This document shows positions 20,200 through 27,372 of a DNA stretch of 64,000 nt, in pieces. The stretch spans positions 848,788 through 912,787 of the forward strand of contig PTEU01000002.1 of the NCBI GenBank assembly GCA_004359425.1. The letters run 5' to 3'. Every line of letters begins with the position of its first letter. Position 1 is the stretch's first letter. Position numbers and translations under genes: made by a program. Origin of the DNA: Ideonella sp. MAG2. Lineage in GTDB: Bacteria; Pseudomonadota; Gammaproteobacteria; Burkholderiales; Burkholderiaceae_C. The notes under the pieces were generated by a model. That model was not told the origin of the DNA and did not search any database. It saw nothing but the letters and a program-made list of their open reading frames with translations.

Positions 20200-21423
20200 C
20201 TACCCCTTCACGCACACCACCTGCTTGAGTGTATGCACCACCTCCACCAAGTCCTGCTGCGCCGCCATCACCGCGTCGATGTCTTTGTAGGCCATGGGGA
20301 TTTCGTCGATCACGGCTTCGTCTTTGCGGCATTCCACACCGGCCGTGGCTTGGATGTGGTCGTCCACGGTGAACATCTTCTTGGCCTTGGTGCGGCTCAT
20401 CACGCGGCCCGCGCCGTGGCTGCAGCTCTCAAAGCTTTCCGGGTTGCCCAGGCCGCGCACGATGTAGCTGCGCGCGCCCATGCTGCCCGGGATGATGCCC
20501 AGCTCGCCCTTCTTAGCGCTCACCGCGCCCTTGCGGGTCACGAACACGTCTTCACCAAAGTGGCGCTCTTGCTGCACATAGTTGTGGTGGCAGTTCACCG
20601 CCTCGATGTGCGACTCAAACGGTTTGGTGATGACCTGTCGCACGGTGGCAATGAGGTTGGCCATCATCACTTCGCGGTTACGCTGCGCAAACTTCTGCGC
20701 CCAACCCACCGCGCGCACATAGTCGCCAAAGTACTGCGCCCCCTCTTCGAAGTAGGCCAAGTCTTCATCGGGCAGGTTGCGTTGGTTGCGCTCGGCGTCC
20801 TTCTTGGCCAGCTCGATGAAATGGGTGCCGATGGCATTGCCCACCCCACGCGAACCGGAGTGCAGCATGAACCACACCGCCCCTTGCTCGTCCAGGCAGA
20901 CTTCGATGAAGTGGTTACCCGTCCCCAAAGTGCCCAGGTGTTTGCGGTTGTTGGTGTTCTTCAGGCGCGGGTGCAGCTCGCACAGCGCGTCGAACTCATC
21001 AGCCAGCGTGGCCCAGATCTGGTCCACCGTGTCGGGTGGGTTCTCCCAGCTGCCGGGGTCACGGCCCCCACGGCGCGGCGAGAAGCCGTGCGGCACGGCC
21101 TTCTCAATGGCCGCACGCAGTGGGCCTAAGTTGTCGGGCAGGTCTTCAGCGCGCAAGGTGGTCTTGGCCGCCATCATTCCGCAGCCAATGTCTACTCCCA
21201 CCGCCGCCGGGATGATGGCCTTGAAGGTCGGCACCACCGAGCCCACCGTGGCACCAATACCCAAGTGCACGTCGGGCATGGCCGCGATGTGTTTGAAGAT
21301 GATGGGCAGCTTGGCCGTGTTGGCCAACTGCTGTTGGGCCTCTGCTTCAACGGGCACGCCGTTGGTCCACATCTTGATGGGCACGCCGCCTTCGGGTTGG
21401 ATTTGTTGGTAGTTGGAGCTCAT
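20200..21423 (-). CDS. rtcB: RNA-splicing ligase RtcB
   Basis: Joins 2',3'-cyclic-phosphate or 3'-phosphate RNA ends to 5'-OH ends using GTP and Mn2+. All key residues are seen: GVDIGCG (Asp78, Cys81), GNHFIEV (His171), HSGSRG (His188), the NCHHNY segment and SHGAGRVMSR with the His336 that is guanylylated. Length (407) matches E. coli RtcB. The gene starts with ATG after AAGAGAAGAG-like purines. A tRNA-like element ends 41 bases upstream on the same strand. Confidence 0.98.
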   Translation of the reverse strand: MSSNYQQIQPEGGVPIKMWTNGVPVEAEAQQQLANTAKLPIIFKHIAAMPDVHLGIGATVGSVVPTFKAIIPAAVGVDIGCGMMAAKTTLRAEDLPDNLGPLRAAIEKAVPHGFSPRRGGRDPGSWENPPDTVDQIWATLADEFDALCELHPRLKNTNNRKHLGTLGTGNHFIEVCLDEQGAVWFMLHSGSRGVGNAIGTHFIELAKKDAERNQRNLPDEDLAYFEEGAQYFGDYVRAVGWAQKFAQRNREVMMANLIATVRQVITKPFESHIEAVNCHHNYVQQERHFGEDVFVTRKGAVSAKKGELGIIPGSMGARSYIVRGLGNPESFESCSHGAGRVMSRTKAKKMFTVDDHIQATAGVECRKDEAVIDEIPMAYKDIDAVMAAQQDLVEVVHTLKQVVCVKG

Positions 21424-21463
21424 GTCTCTTCTCTTTGCTTTGCTTGTCAGTGGTCAGTTTGTT

Positions 21464-21552
21464 TGGTGGACGCGACGGGATTCGAACCCGCATCAATGGG
21501 GCAACCACGGTTTTGAGTCCAGTGGCCCAGTCGGTGATTGGAAACGCGCGCC
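21464..21552 (-). ncRNA. tRNA-like element C, just upstream of rtcB
   Basis: Read on the minus strand, this 89-base stretch ends in a near-perfect tRNA 3' half: T-arm GCGGG-TTCGAAT-CCCGT, acceptor strand CGCGTCC, then ACCA. The 5' partner GGCGCG at 21552-21547 can pair with the acceptor strand if one base bulges. The middle is not a normal D or anticodon arm but one extended hairpin, GGGCCAC-T-GG with CC-GTGG-TT-GCCC, whose loop holds ACTCAAAA. It is not a functional canonical tRNA by eye. It lies in the slipin-rtcB spacer inside the operon transcript. Confidence 0.6.
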
Positions 21553-21715
21553 AGTGACAGACCCGTCATCGGAGCCAGCACCTGCATCCTCAACCTTGCT
21601 CACCAACCGACTTGCCTGCCCCACCTGGTGTTACCCAGCCTGCCGGCATGTTCAATCATTTTTGGCAGTGGCGCTCCCTTCTGTGCCAGCGCGCCCATGT
21701 TCTTCACTCAAAGCC

Positions 21716-22855
21716 TCAACGTAGCTTCACCAGCCCGTTGAGCACTTGGTCCAAGCCGCCGAACACCGAGATTTTGTCGATGCGCTCAGCCACACGTTCC
21801 AGGGTCTCCAGCTCTTTCATGCGCAGGGCCACCGGGTTGTCTTCCATGACCTTGGCGGTGTTGAGCAGCGAACGCGTTGCGGCGGTCTCTTCGCGGCGAC
21901 GGATCACATTGGCCTGGGCCAATTTTTCTGCCTGCACCACCTGGGCCAGGATGGCCTTCATCTCGCCCGGCAGGACGATGTCCTTCACGCCCACACTGTC
22001 CAGACTGATGCCGTAGGGCTGCAGCTTGGGCAGGATGGTGGCGCGCACTACATCGTCGATCACCGACTTGTTCTCCAGCAGCTCATCGAGCGTGCGGGTC
22101 CCCACGGCAGCTCGCAGCGCAAACTGCAGTTCACGGTACAGGTGTTCTGCAGGCTTGGGCAGTTGAGTAAAGGCGCTCAGCACATCCACCAGACGATAGG
22201 TGGCGCTCAGGTTCAGGCGCAGCCCAACCTTGTCGCGGGTCATGATGTCTTGGCCCGAGACCTCCAAGGCCTGCACACGCAAGTCCACCAGATCTACAGC
22301 CAAGTTGCGGCCATAGCGCCAGAAGCCGTAGGCCCCCGCGCTCAACACGCGCTCCACCTTGCCATCCAGACTCAGCAGAGCGCACTGACCCTCGGGCACC
22401 TGCACTTGCAGCACGCCTTCTAGGCCAGCGACAGCGCGACCACGCCACTGTGTCTGCGTCAGGCGAGCCAGAACCTCAGGGGATAGCTCAGCGCCCGCGC
22501 GCAAGTCGACGACCTGCACAGCCACCTCGACCAAGCCCTTCCAAAACAAACGGCGAGTGCCTGGAGGCAGGATCTCCACCAGCACACCGTTCTCGGTGCG
22601 CAGGCCAACCTGCTGCTCGTCCAGGCTCACCGCCACAAACTCGGCGGCCAGCACCTGGGGCTCTTTGGCCAACAGGTAGTCGGACAAGGCGTGGCGGAAT
22701 GCCGGCTGCTCCAGCGAGAAAACCTCCACGCGCAGGCGGTCCAGCCCACTGAACAGCCAGTGGGTTCCGCTGCGCAGCACGCGCTCAAAGTCGCCGTTGC
22801 GCAGCAGCAGAGCGCGTTCGTTCTTCTTCACGGTCACTCGTTCAATCTTCATCAT
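21716..22855 (-). CDS. Slipin (SPFH/band 7) family protein
   Basis: The 379-residue product has an SPFH core: DIMTRDKVGLRLNLSATYRLVDV, ELQFALRAAVGTRTLDELLENK and ISLDSVGVKDIVLPGEMK, followed by a helix-rich tail (AEKLAQANVIRRREETAATRSLL). It lacks the usual N-terminal membrane hairpin, starting MMKIERVTVKKNERALLLRNG, so it may be cytosolic or peripheral. GAGGAG precedes the ATG at 22855; an open extension upstream overlaps the leader and is not coding-like. It is the first protein gene of the sigma-54-driven rtc operon. Slipins recur in bacterial rtc operons, but their role there is unknown. Confidence 0.9.
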   Translation of the reverse strand: MMKIERVTVKKNERALLLRNGDFERVLRSGTHWLFSGLDRLRVEVFSLEQPAFRHALSDYLLAKEPQVLAAEFVAVSLDEQQVGLRTENGVLVEILPPGTRRLFWKGLVEVAVQVVDLRAGAELSPEVLARLTQTQWRGRAVAGLEGVLQVQVPEGQCALLSLDGKVERVLSAGAYGFWRYGRNLAVDLVDLRVQALEVSGQDIMTRDKVGLRLNLSATYRLVDVLSAFTQLPKPAEHLYRELQFALRAAVGTRTLDELLENKSVIDDVVRATILPKLQPYGISLDSVGVKDIVLPGEMKAILAQVVQAEKLAQANVIRRREETAATRSLLNTAKVMEDNPVALRMKELETLERVAERIDKISVFGGLDQVLNGLVKLR

Positions 22856-23160
22856 GTCGTTCTCCTCACTTGATGGGGTCTCGCTGAAGGGGCGCGACCC
22901 GCTTGTTGGGGTGCCGTTACAGCCGTGACGGGGTGCCAGGGGGCACAAGCTCGGGCCTTGCAGTGCGCCTTGCTGATGCCCCCAAAAGGGGCCACAGCGG
23001 GCTGGCTGCGGGCGCGGCTTGTGCCCGGGGCTGGCACGTGCCGCCACCGTCTGACGGGAGGAGGACTTGGGCTTGACGAGCAAGCTGTCGGCCCTCACCC
23101 CGCGTTCGGCGGGTGGTCTTTCGACCGGTTCTTCACTTCAAATGCTCCAACCTTGCGGCC
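22856..23160 (-). other. Long untranslated leader of the slipin-rtc transcript
   Basis: The 305 bases between tRNA-like element B and the slipin start contain no convincing gene on either strand. They are GC-rich and hold several hairpins, for example GGTC-GAAA-GACC with a GNRA loop (23115-23126), and a GGCACGTGCC palindrome near 23033. The transcript predicted from the sigma-54 promoter would carry about 560 bases of leader before slipin. Confidence 0.5.
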
Positions 23161-23229
23161 GGAGCGACGGGCAGGAGTCGAACCTGCGACAGCTCCTTTC
23201 AGGAGGGCTCTACCAGACTGAGCTACCAG
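23161..23229 (-). ncRNA. tRNA-like element B
   Basis: On the minus strand it has a perfect tRNA-type D-arm (GCTC-AGTCTGGTA-GAGC), a short hairpin CTCCT-GAA-AGGAG where the anticodon arm should be, and a perfect T-arm GCAGG-TTCGACT-CCTGC. The sequence after the T-arm (CCGTCGCTCCG) has no CCA and does not pair with the bases ahead of the D-arm. Instead GGAGC before the T-arm can pair with GCTCC after it. It therefore lacks a canonical acceptor stem. It begins in the CCA end of element A. Confidence 0.55.
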
Positions 23230-23290
23230 TGGTGGCCTGCCGGGAGTCGAACCCGACCCTTCCTTGCGGAGAGGTCACCACGACCAGACC
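23230..23290 (-). ncRNA. tRNA-like element A, mini-tRNA with encoded CCA
   Basis: On the minus strand, 61 bases fold as a shortened tRNA. The acceptor stem is GGTCTG with CAGGCC (six pairs, one G-U), stacked directly on T-arm TCGGG-TTCGACT-CCCGG and followed by ACCA. The rest is too short for normal D and anticodon arms and can form GGTC-GTGGT-GACC and a small TCC-GCAA-GGA hairpin. It lies about 130 bases after the predicted sigma-54 start. It is not a translational tRNA by eye; a role as substrate, sensor or decoy for RNA repair is inference. Confidence 0.6.
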
Positions 23291-23430
23291 GATTTCAGCC
23301 GTTCGCGCCGTGCGGCATACAGAGCATCACGCCGCCCATGGGGCTTTGGATGTCCTGCACCGGCAGGGCGAACCTTTGTCCAAACCCTGACCTGTGAGCA
23401 TTCGACGCTTGCGTCTGATGCCTGATCTAT

Positions 23431-23446
23431 TGCAATGGGTGTGCCA
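23431..23446 (-). promoter_or_regulatory. Sigma-54 promoter of the rtc operon
   Basis: On the minus strand the sequence is TGGCAC-ACCCA-TTGCA, matching the sigma-54 consensus with GG at -24 and GC at -12 at the exact spacing. Transcription would start near 23420 and run through the tRNA-like elements, slipin, rtcB and rtcA. In E. coli, rtcBA is driven by a sigma-54 promoter activated by RtcR, so motif and place agree. Confidence 0.88.
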
Positions 23447-23466
23447 GGCTGGCCAACGCTCGGCAT

Positions 23467-23500
23467 AAATCACGCTAAGTCTTTGATTTATTAGTGATTT
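23467..23500. promoter_or_regulatory. Candidate RtcR upstream activating site
   Basis: Between the sigma-54 promoter and rtcR, AAATCAC (23467-23473) and GTGATTT (23494-23500) form a 7-bp inverted repeat with a 20-base AT-rich spacer. Enhancer-binding proteins usually bind such dyads upstream of -24. Since the rtcR here lacks the HTH-bearing C-terminal part, it may no longer be able to bind. Confidence 0.45.
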
Positions 23501-23589
23501 GTGAATGGGTGCGGAGTTTCATGAGTCTTGAGCTGTTCAATGAGATCTGTTTGAAATAGCATTTGAGCTAGTCATTTATTTATCTGGAT

Positions 23590-24159
23590 ATGATCAAACG
23601 CAACGTCGTGATCGGCTTCCTGGGCACCCAGCTCGATGGCGGCATGGGCCCGGGGCGGTGGGAGAAGTGGCGGCCCACGGTGTCGTTGGTGCAGCATGAG
23701 GACACGCTGATCCATCGCTTGGAGCTGCTCTACCCCACGCGTTACGAGGCGCTGGCTAAGCTGTTGGCGCAGGACATGGCCAGCGTGTCGCCCGAGACCG
23801 AGGTGCGGCTGGTGCGCATGGACCTGGAAGACCCCTGGGACTTTGGCGAGGTGTATGCGGCGCTCTATGACTGGGCGCGCCGTTACCGCTTTGAGCCCGA
23901 GCAGGAGAACTACTGGACGCACATCACCACCGGCACGCATGTGGCGCAGATCTGCATGTTCTTGATGGTGGAGTCGCGCTTCATTCCGGGGGTGCTGCTG
24001 CAAAGCTCGCCGCCGAAGCGGCAGCGAGACGGGGGCGCGGGCAGCTATGCCTTGATTGATCTGGACTTGTCGCGCTATGACGTGCTGGCCCAGCGCTTTG
24101 AGCAGGCGCAGGATGGGCTGAGCTGGGAGGACCTGGCGCGGCGCGACATACCTCTATGA
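23590..24159 (+). pseudogene. rtcR: RtcR regulator reduced to its CARF sensor domain
   Basis: Residues 1-170 match the N-terminal CARF domain of RtcR closely: FLGTQLD, RWEKWRPTVSL, SVSPETEV, DPWDFGEVYA, YWTHITTGTHVAQIC and LIDLDLSRYDVLAQRF. In intact RtcR (about 530 residues) this is followed by a sigma-54-interacting AAA+ domain and a DNA-binding end. Here the protein stops at residue 189. The last residues (GLSWEDLARRDIPL) resemble the extreme C-terminus of RtcR proteins, so the gene may have lost its whole middle in frame. It either is a pseudogene or makes a stand-alone CARF protein. It is divergent from the rtc operon. Confidence 0.85.
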
Positions 24160-24203
24160 TGCGTGGGCCTTTTCAAATTAACGATCTCAAAGGGAGACTT
24201 CCG

Positions 24204-25865
24204 ATGCGCATTTTCCGCCCCGTCATTCGCACCGACATCGTTGATCGTGCTGAAAATTCTTGGCTGCCATATCGGGCGGTCTATGGCACCGACAACGATG
24301 ATCGACTGATCGCTGATGACGCTGCCAGCAACATGCCGACGCATGGCGATGATTTTGTCGATGCCCGTTCTGGCGATGATTACGTTTACGCCGGTGGTGG
24401 CAACGACACTGTGCTGGGTGGCTGGGGCAATGACACGCTACTTGGCTCGTGGGGCGACGATGAACTGAGCGGCGGCGATGGAGACGACTTCATTGCAGGG
24501 TATGTTGGGTTGGACACACTGCTGGGTGGGCTCGGTAACGACACACTTAATGGCAGCGAGTCACCAGATCAGGCCACAGGCATGAGGTTGGACGGCGGTG
24601 AAGGCAATGATGTCCTGACCGGCCAGTTAAAGGACTCTCTGTTTGGCGGCTTGGGCTCAGACAAGCTTGCAATCTCAGGTGGAGGTGGTCACCTGGACGG
24701 TGGCGTCGGCGACGACGAGCTCAACCTAGTGGCCTACTACGATGAGTCAGGACTCGGGCAGTTTGCTACCTTGTTGGGTGGCGACGGGGATGACCAACTC
24801 CGGGTCTCGTTGAGCTATGGCCGGGGCATTGGCGGCTACCTTGATGGCGGCGCTGGAGATGACCGCATCTACACCAATGGTGATTCGGGATGGCGGGTAT
24901 TCGGTGGAGCAGGCAACGACTTATTGGATCTGGCCGGAGCTGGGTACACGGCTGATGCAGGTGACGGCAATGATCGCATCGAGATTACAGGGCACAGTAT
25001 TTCGATCAACGCGGGAGCCGGCAACGACTCAATCTATTTCTCACATCGATACGAGGCTTCTGAAAGTGCCTGGGTGACGCTGGGGAGCGGCTCGGACACC
25101 TTGAATGTTTCAAAAGGTGCGACTGGAATTCTGACCATCACGGACTTTCAGGTTGGGCTTGGAGGAGACGTCCTGGACTTTAGAAGCCTGAATGCCGCGA
25201 ATGGCGTGGGGGGAAAGGCGGACCCGTTCAAGAAAGGCCTTGTGCGCTTGAATCAGGATGGTGCAGACACCATGATTGAAGTCTTGATCGATCCCGGATC
25301 GCAGGACCGTGTTTTCCAAGTCTATGCGCGTCTGGAAAATGTCGACGCAGCCTCGCTAACCCCCGCTAACTTCAAGCAAGTTGTCGTCCCGATCATTGTT
25401 GCCAACCCGCTTCCTATCAGCGGGGCCCCGGCCAAAGTCTTCGCTCGAGAAGATGAAATCAGCTCACTTGGTTTCTCCTCACCACTTGACCCCAATGGCG
25501 GCAGTCTCAAGATTCTGCTTGAGGCTGGCCCGTCACTAGGCTATTTGTTCACCAAAGACGGCCGGATAGTTTTTGCGGGAAGTTCCCTAACTACTGATGA
25601 ATATGTGGGGCTCCAGTATCACCCGTCCTCCACTTCGGATGCCTACGGAAAGTCTGACCCTCTCAGGTTTTCGTTCACTGACGCCGAAGGGAGTCGGACC
25701 ATTAGCGTTGTGGAGCTAGAAGTGCTGTCTGTGCCCGACGCGCCTGTCTTTGTGCCTCCTCAAGCGTTCAGCTATAGCGACACTACGGCCTACGCGCGAG
25801 CCGCGAGATATCGCTTCAGCAAGTTGGTGTTTCTCGTACAGGTACATCCGACGCCGACAGTTTGA
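24204..25865 (+). CDS. RTX-type calcium-binding secreted protein, N-terminal part
   Basis: This large acidic protein has many RTX nonapeptides (GGGNDTVLGG, GGWGNDTLLG, GDGDDFIAG, GGAGDDRIY) that fold into a Ca2+-dependent beta-roll outside the cell. A cadherin-like segment follows near residues 400-530 (SFTDAEGSRTISVVELEVLSVPDAPVF). The ATG at 24204 has AGGGAG seven bases upstream; an earlier ATG at 24156 overlaps rtcR. The frame is lost shortly after SYSDTTA near 25785, and the continuation is in a different frame in the next entry. Function may be adhesion or a secreted enzyme, but no catalytic domain is visible. No type I exporter genes lie in the window. Confidence 0.8.
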   Translation: MRIFRPVIRTDIVDRAENSWLPYRAVYGTDNDDRLIADDAASNMPTHGDDFVDARSGDDYVYAGGGNDTVLGGWGNDTLLGSWGDDELSGGDGDDFIAGYVGLDTLLGGLGNDTLNGSESPDQATGMRLDGGEGNDVLTGQLKDSLFGGLGSDKLAISGGGGHLDGGVGDDELNLVAYYDESGLGQFATLLGGDGDDQLRVSLSYGRGIGGYLDGGAGDDRIYTNGDSGWRVFGGAGNDLLDLAGAGYTADAGDGNDRIEITGHSISINAGAGNDSIYFSHRYEASESAWVTLGSGSDTLNVSKGATGILTITDFQVGLGGDVLDFRSLNAANGVGGKADPFKKGLVRLNQDGADTMIEVLIDPGSQDRVFQVYARLENVDAASLTPANFKQVVVPIIVANPLPISGAPAKVFAREDEISSLGFSSPLDPNGGSLKILLEAGPSLGYLFTKDGRIVFAGSSLTTDEYVGLQYHPSSTSDAYGKSDPLRFSFTDAEGSRTISVVELEVLSVPDAPVFVPPQAFSYSDTTAYARAARYRFSKLVFLVQVHPTPTV

Positions 25866-26758
25866 CTGCATCGTCGGCAGGCGACACCCTCTGGGGACTG
25901 GCTGGCAATGACACACTGGATGGCGGCATCGGCGCTGACACCTTAAATGGCGGCGATGGTGACGATTTGTTCATGGTCGACAACATCGGTGAGGTGCTGA
26001 TTGACAGTCTGGGGTATGACTCCGTTCACAGCACTGTGAGTTGGACTCTTGCAAACGGTTTCGAGCAGCTGACTCTCACTGGCAGCGCAGACTTGTCCGG
26101 AGCCGGGAACGCTGAGCGGAATGAATTGCTGGGTAACTCTGGCGGCAATGTACTTTCGGGCGCTGACGGACAAGATACTTTGCGTGGTCAAAGTGGCGAC
26201 GATGTATTGGTTGGAGGCAGTGGTCGGGATAGGTTCTTGTTTGAACGTGACGGAAAAGCAAACGGATTTGATGAAATCAGCGATATGCAGGTCGGCAATC
26301 GTGGTGACATCATTGATCTTCGGCGGCTTCTTTCAAGCAGCAACATTGATGCTTTGGACGGGAATCAAGCCGGTGGCGATGACCTAGACAGCGTAGTCAG
26401 CCCTCAGTTACTCCGAGGCCAGCAATTGTTCGTGATGGATGCATCGCTTCAAGGCCAGTCTTTGGATCCAGTTCTCCTGGCTGACCTCTTGGAAGGGTTC
26501 ACCACAGAAGGTAGCTTGAAGCATGCAATCGTGGTTCAAGATTTGGACTCAGGTCTTGGATATCTTTGCACCGCTTCGGATTCAGATGGCAGCCAAACGT
26601 TCAGTAGCAATGAGTTGGAGATCATTGCGAGTATTCGGTCTGTCGGCGAGTCTTTGAGTGGTCTGGTCACGCAGAATTTTGCTGGATTGAGACCCGCCTC
26701 GAGCCTGTTCGAGGCTGCGCAATCGGAGATCATCGGCATTCTGCAGCCTCTTGCATGA
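25862..26758 (+). CDS. RTX protein, C-terminal part after frameshift
   Basis: Continues the preceding gene in another frame. Upstream of the TTG at 25862 the same frame already reads GTSDADSLTASSAGDTLWG, so the start shown is only the first formal one. It has more RTX repeats (GNDTLDGGIGADTLNGGDGDD, DGQDTLRGQSGDD) and a C-terminal module of the kind that carries the type I secretion signal (FDEISDMQVGNRGDIIDLRRLL and the following acidic tail). The two parts are probably one gene disrupted by an indel or by an internal deletion near 25785-25830. Unless translation slips, the product would not be secreted. Confidence 0.75.
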   Translation: MTASSAGDTLWGLAGNDTLDGGIGADTLNGGDGDDLFMVDNIGEVLIDSLGYDSVHSTVSWTLANGFEQLTLTGSADLSGAGNAERNELLGNSGGNVLSGADGQDTLRGQSGDDVLVGGSGRDRFLFERDGKANGFDEISDMQVGNRGDIIDLRRLLSSSNIDALDGNQAGGDDLDSVVSPQLLRGQQLFVMDASLQGQSLDPVLLADLLEGFTTEGSLKHAIVVQDLDSGLGYLCTASDSDGSQTFSSNELEIIASIRSVGESLSGLVTQNFAGLRPASSLFEAAQSEIIGILQPLA

Positions 26759-27246
26759 AGGCCATGCCCCACACCCTCCGCCCGGCCACGCCACAAGACA
26801 TTCCCGCCATCGTCGCGCTGATCCGCGAGCTGGCCGAGTTTGAACAGCTCAGCCACTTGGTGCAGACCACGCCCGAGAAGCTGCACCCGCATCTCTTTGG
26901 CGAGCGGCCTGTGGCCGAAGCCGTGGTGGCCGAAGTCGAAGGCCAAGTGGTGGCCTTCGCGCTGTTCTTCACCAACTTCTCGACCTTCTTGGCGCAGCCG
27001 GGGCTGTACCTGGAAGACCTCTATGTGCAGCCTGCCCACCGCCAGCACGGCCTGGGCCGCGCACTGCTGACGCACTTGGCGCAGTTGGCCGTAGCCCGCG
27101 GCTATGGCCGCTTTGAGTGGAGCGTGCTGGACTGGAATGCCAACGCCATCCGCTTCTATGAAGGCATGGGGGCGACGGTGATGCCGGATTGGCGCATTTG
27201 CAGGGTGACGGGGGAGCGTTTGCAGGCGCTGGGTGAGTACACCTGA
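26755..27246 (+). CDS. GNAT-family N-acetyltransferase
   Basis: Acetyl-CoA-dependent acetyltransferase of 163 residues. The acetyl-CoA pyrophosphate loop is QPAHRQHGLGRALL, preceded by YLEDLYV and followed by the motif B helix and FEWSVLDWNANAIRFYEGMGA. The layout resembles spermidine/diamine-type acetyltransferases, but the substrate cannot be told. The ATG overlaps the RTX stop by four bases; a second ATG at 26764 is equally plausible. Codon use is of the host type. Confidence 0.93.
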   Translation: MKAMPHTLRPATPQDIPAIVALIRELAEFEQLSHLVQTTPEKLHPHLFGERPVAEAVVAEVEGQVVAFALFFTNFSTFLAQPGLYLEDLYVQPAHRQHGLGRALLTHLAQLAVARGYGRFEWSVLDWNANAIRFYEGMGATVMPDWRICRVTGERLQALGEYT

Positions 27247-27305
27247 GCGCACGGCCCTGGGCCGAGTGGTGGCCTGCAAAGATGTTCGCGATTCGATCAT
27301 TCGCT

Positions 27306-27322
27306 GTTCGCAAATAGCGAAC
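27306..27322. promoter_or_regulatory. Inverted repeat upstream of the wHTH-nucleotidyltransferase pair
   Basis: GTTCGC (27306-27311) and GCGAAC (27317-27322) form a perfect 6-bp dyad with spacer AAATA. An overlapping dyad, TTCGCT and AGCGAA, can also form. It lies 20 bases ahead of the 20-bp palindrome and may be a second operator. Confidence 0.4.
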
Positions 27323-27341
27323 GATGTTGGGCTTTGGTTGC

Positions 27342-27361
27342 ATGCTATATGCATATAGCAT
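27342..27361. promoter_or_regulatory. Perfect 20-bp palindrome ahead of the wHTH gene
   Basis: ATGCTATATGCATATAGCAT is its own reverse complement and ends 11 bases before the ATG at 27373. There is no obvious ribosome site, so the palindrome probably overlaps the core promoter of a leaderless or nearly leaderless message. It is a strong candidate operator for the winged-helix protein that follows, as expected for an autoregulated toxin-antitoxin-like pair. Confidence 0.7.
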
Positions 27362-27372
27362 ATGATTGATTC

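Noticed and set aside
23033..23042. GGCACGTGCC near the slipin leader as a second sigma-54 promoter
   Set aside because: It has a TGGCAC half but no TGC at the right distance on either strand; it is just a short palindrome.
23161..23290. Calling elements A and B functional tRNA genes (for example tRNA-Phe from the GAA in B)
   Set aside because: A lacks room for D and anticodon arms and B has no acceptor stem; the GAA in B sits in a three-base loop, not a seven-base anticodon loop.
24156..24203. RTX start at the first ATG (24156), overlapping rtcR
   Set aside because: The ATG at 24204 has a strong AGGGAG site; the upstream codons have no support.
27342..27361. The 20-bp palindrome as a transcription terminator of the GNAT gene
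   Set aside because: It is AT-rich with no loop and no T-tract, and lies 11 bases before a start codon, so an operator is the better reading.
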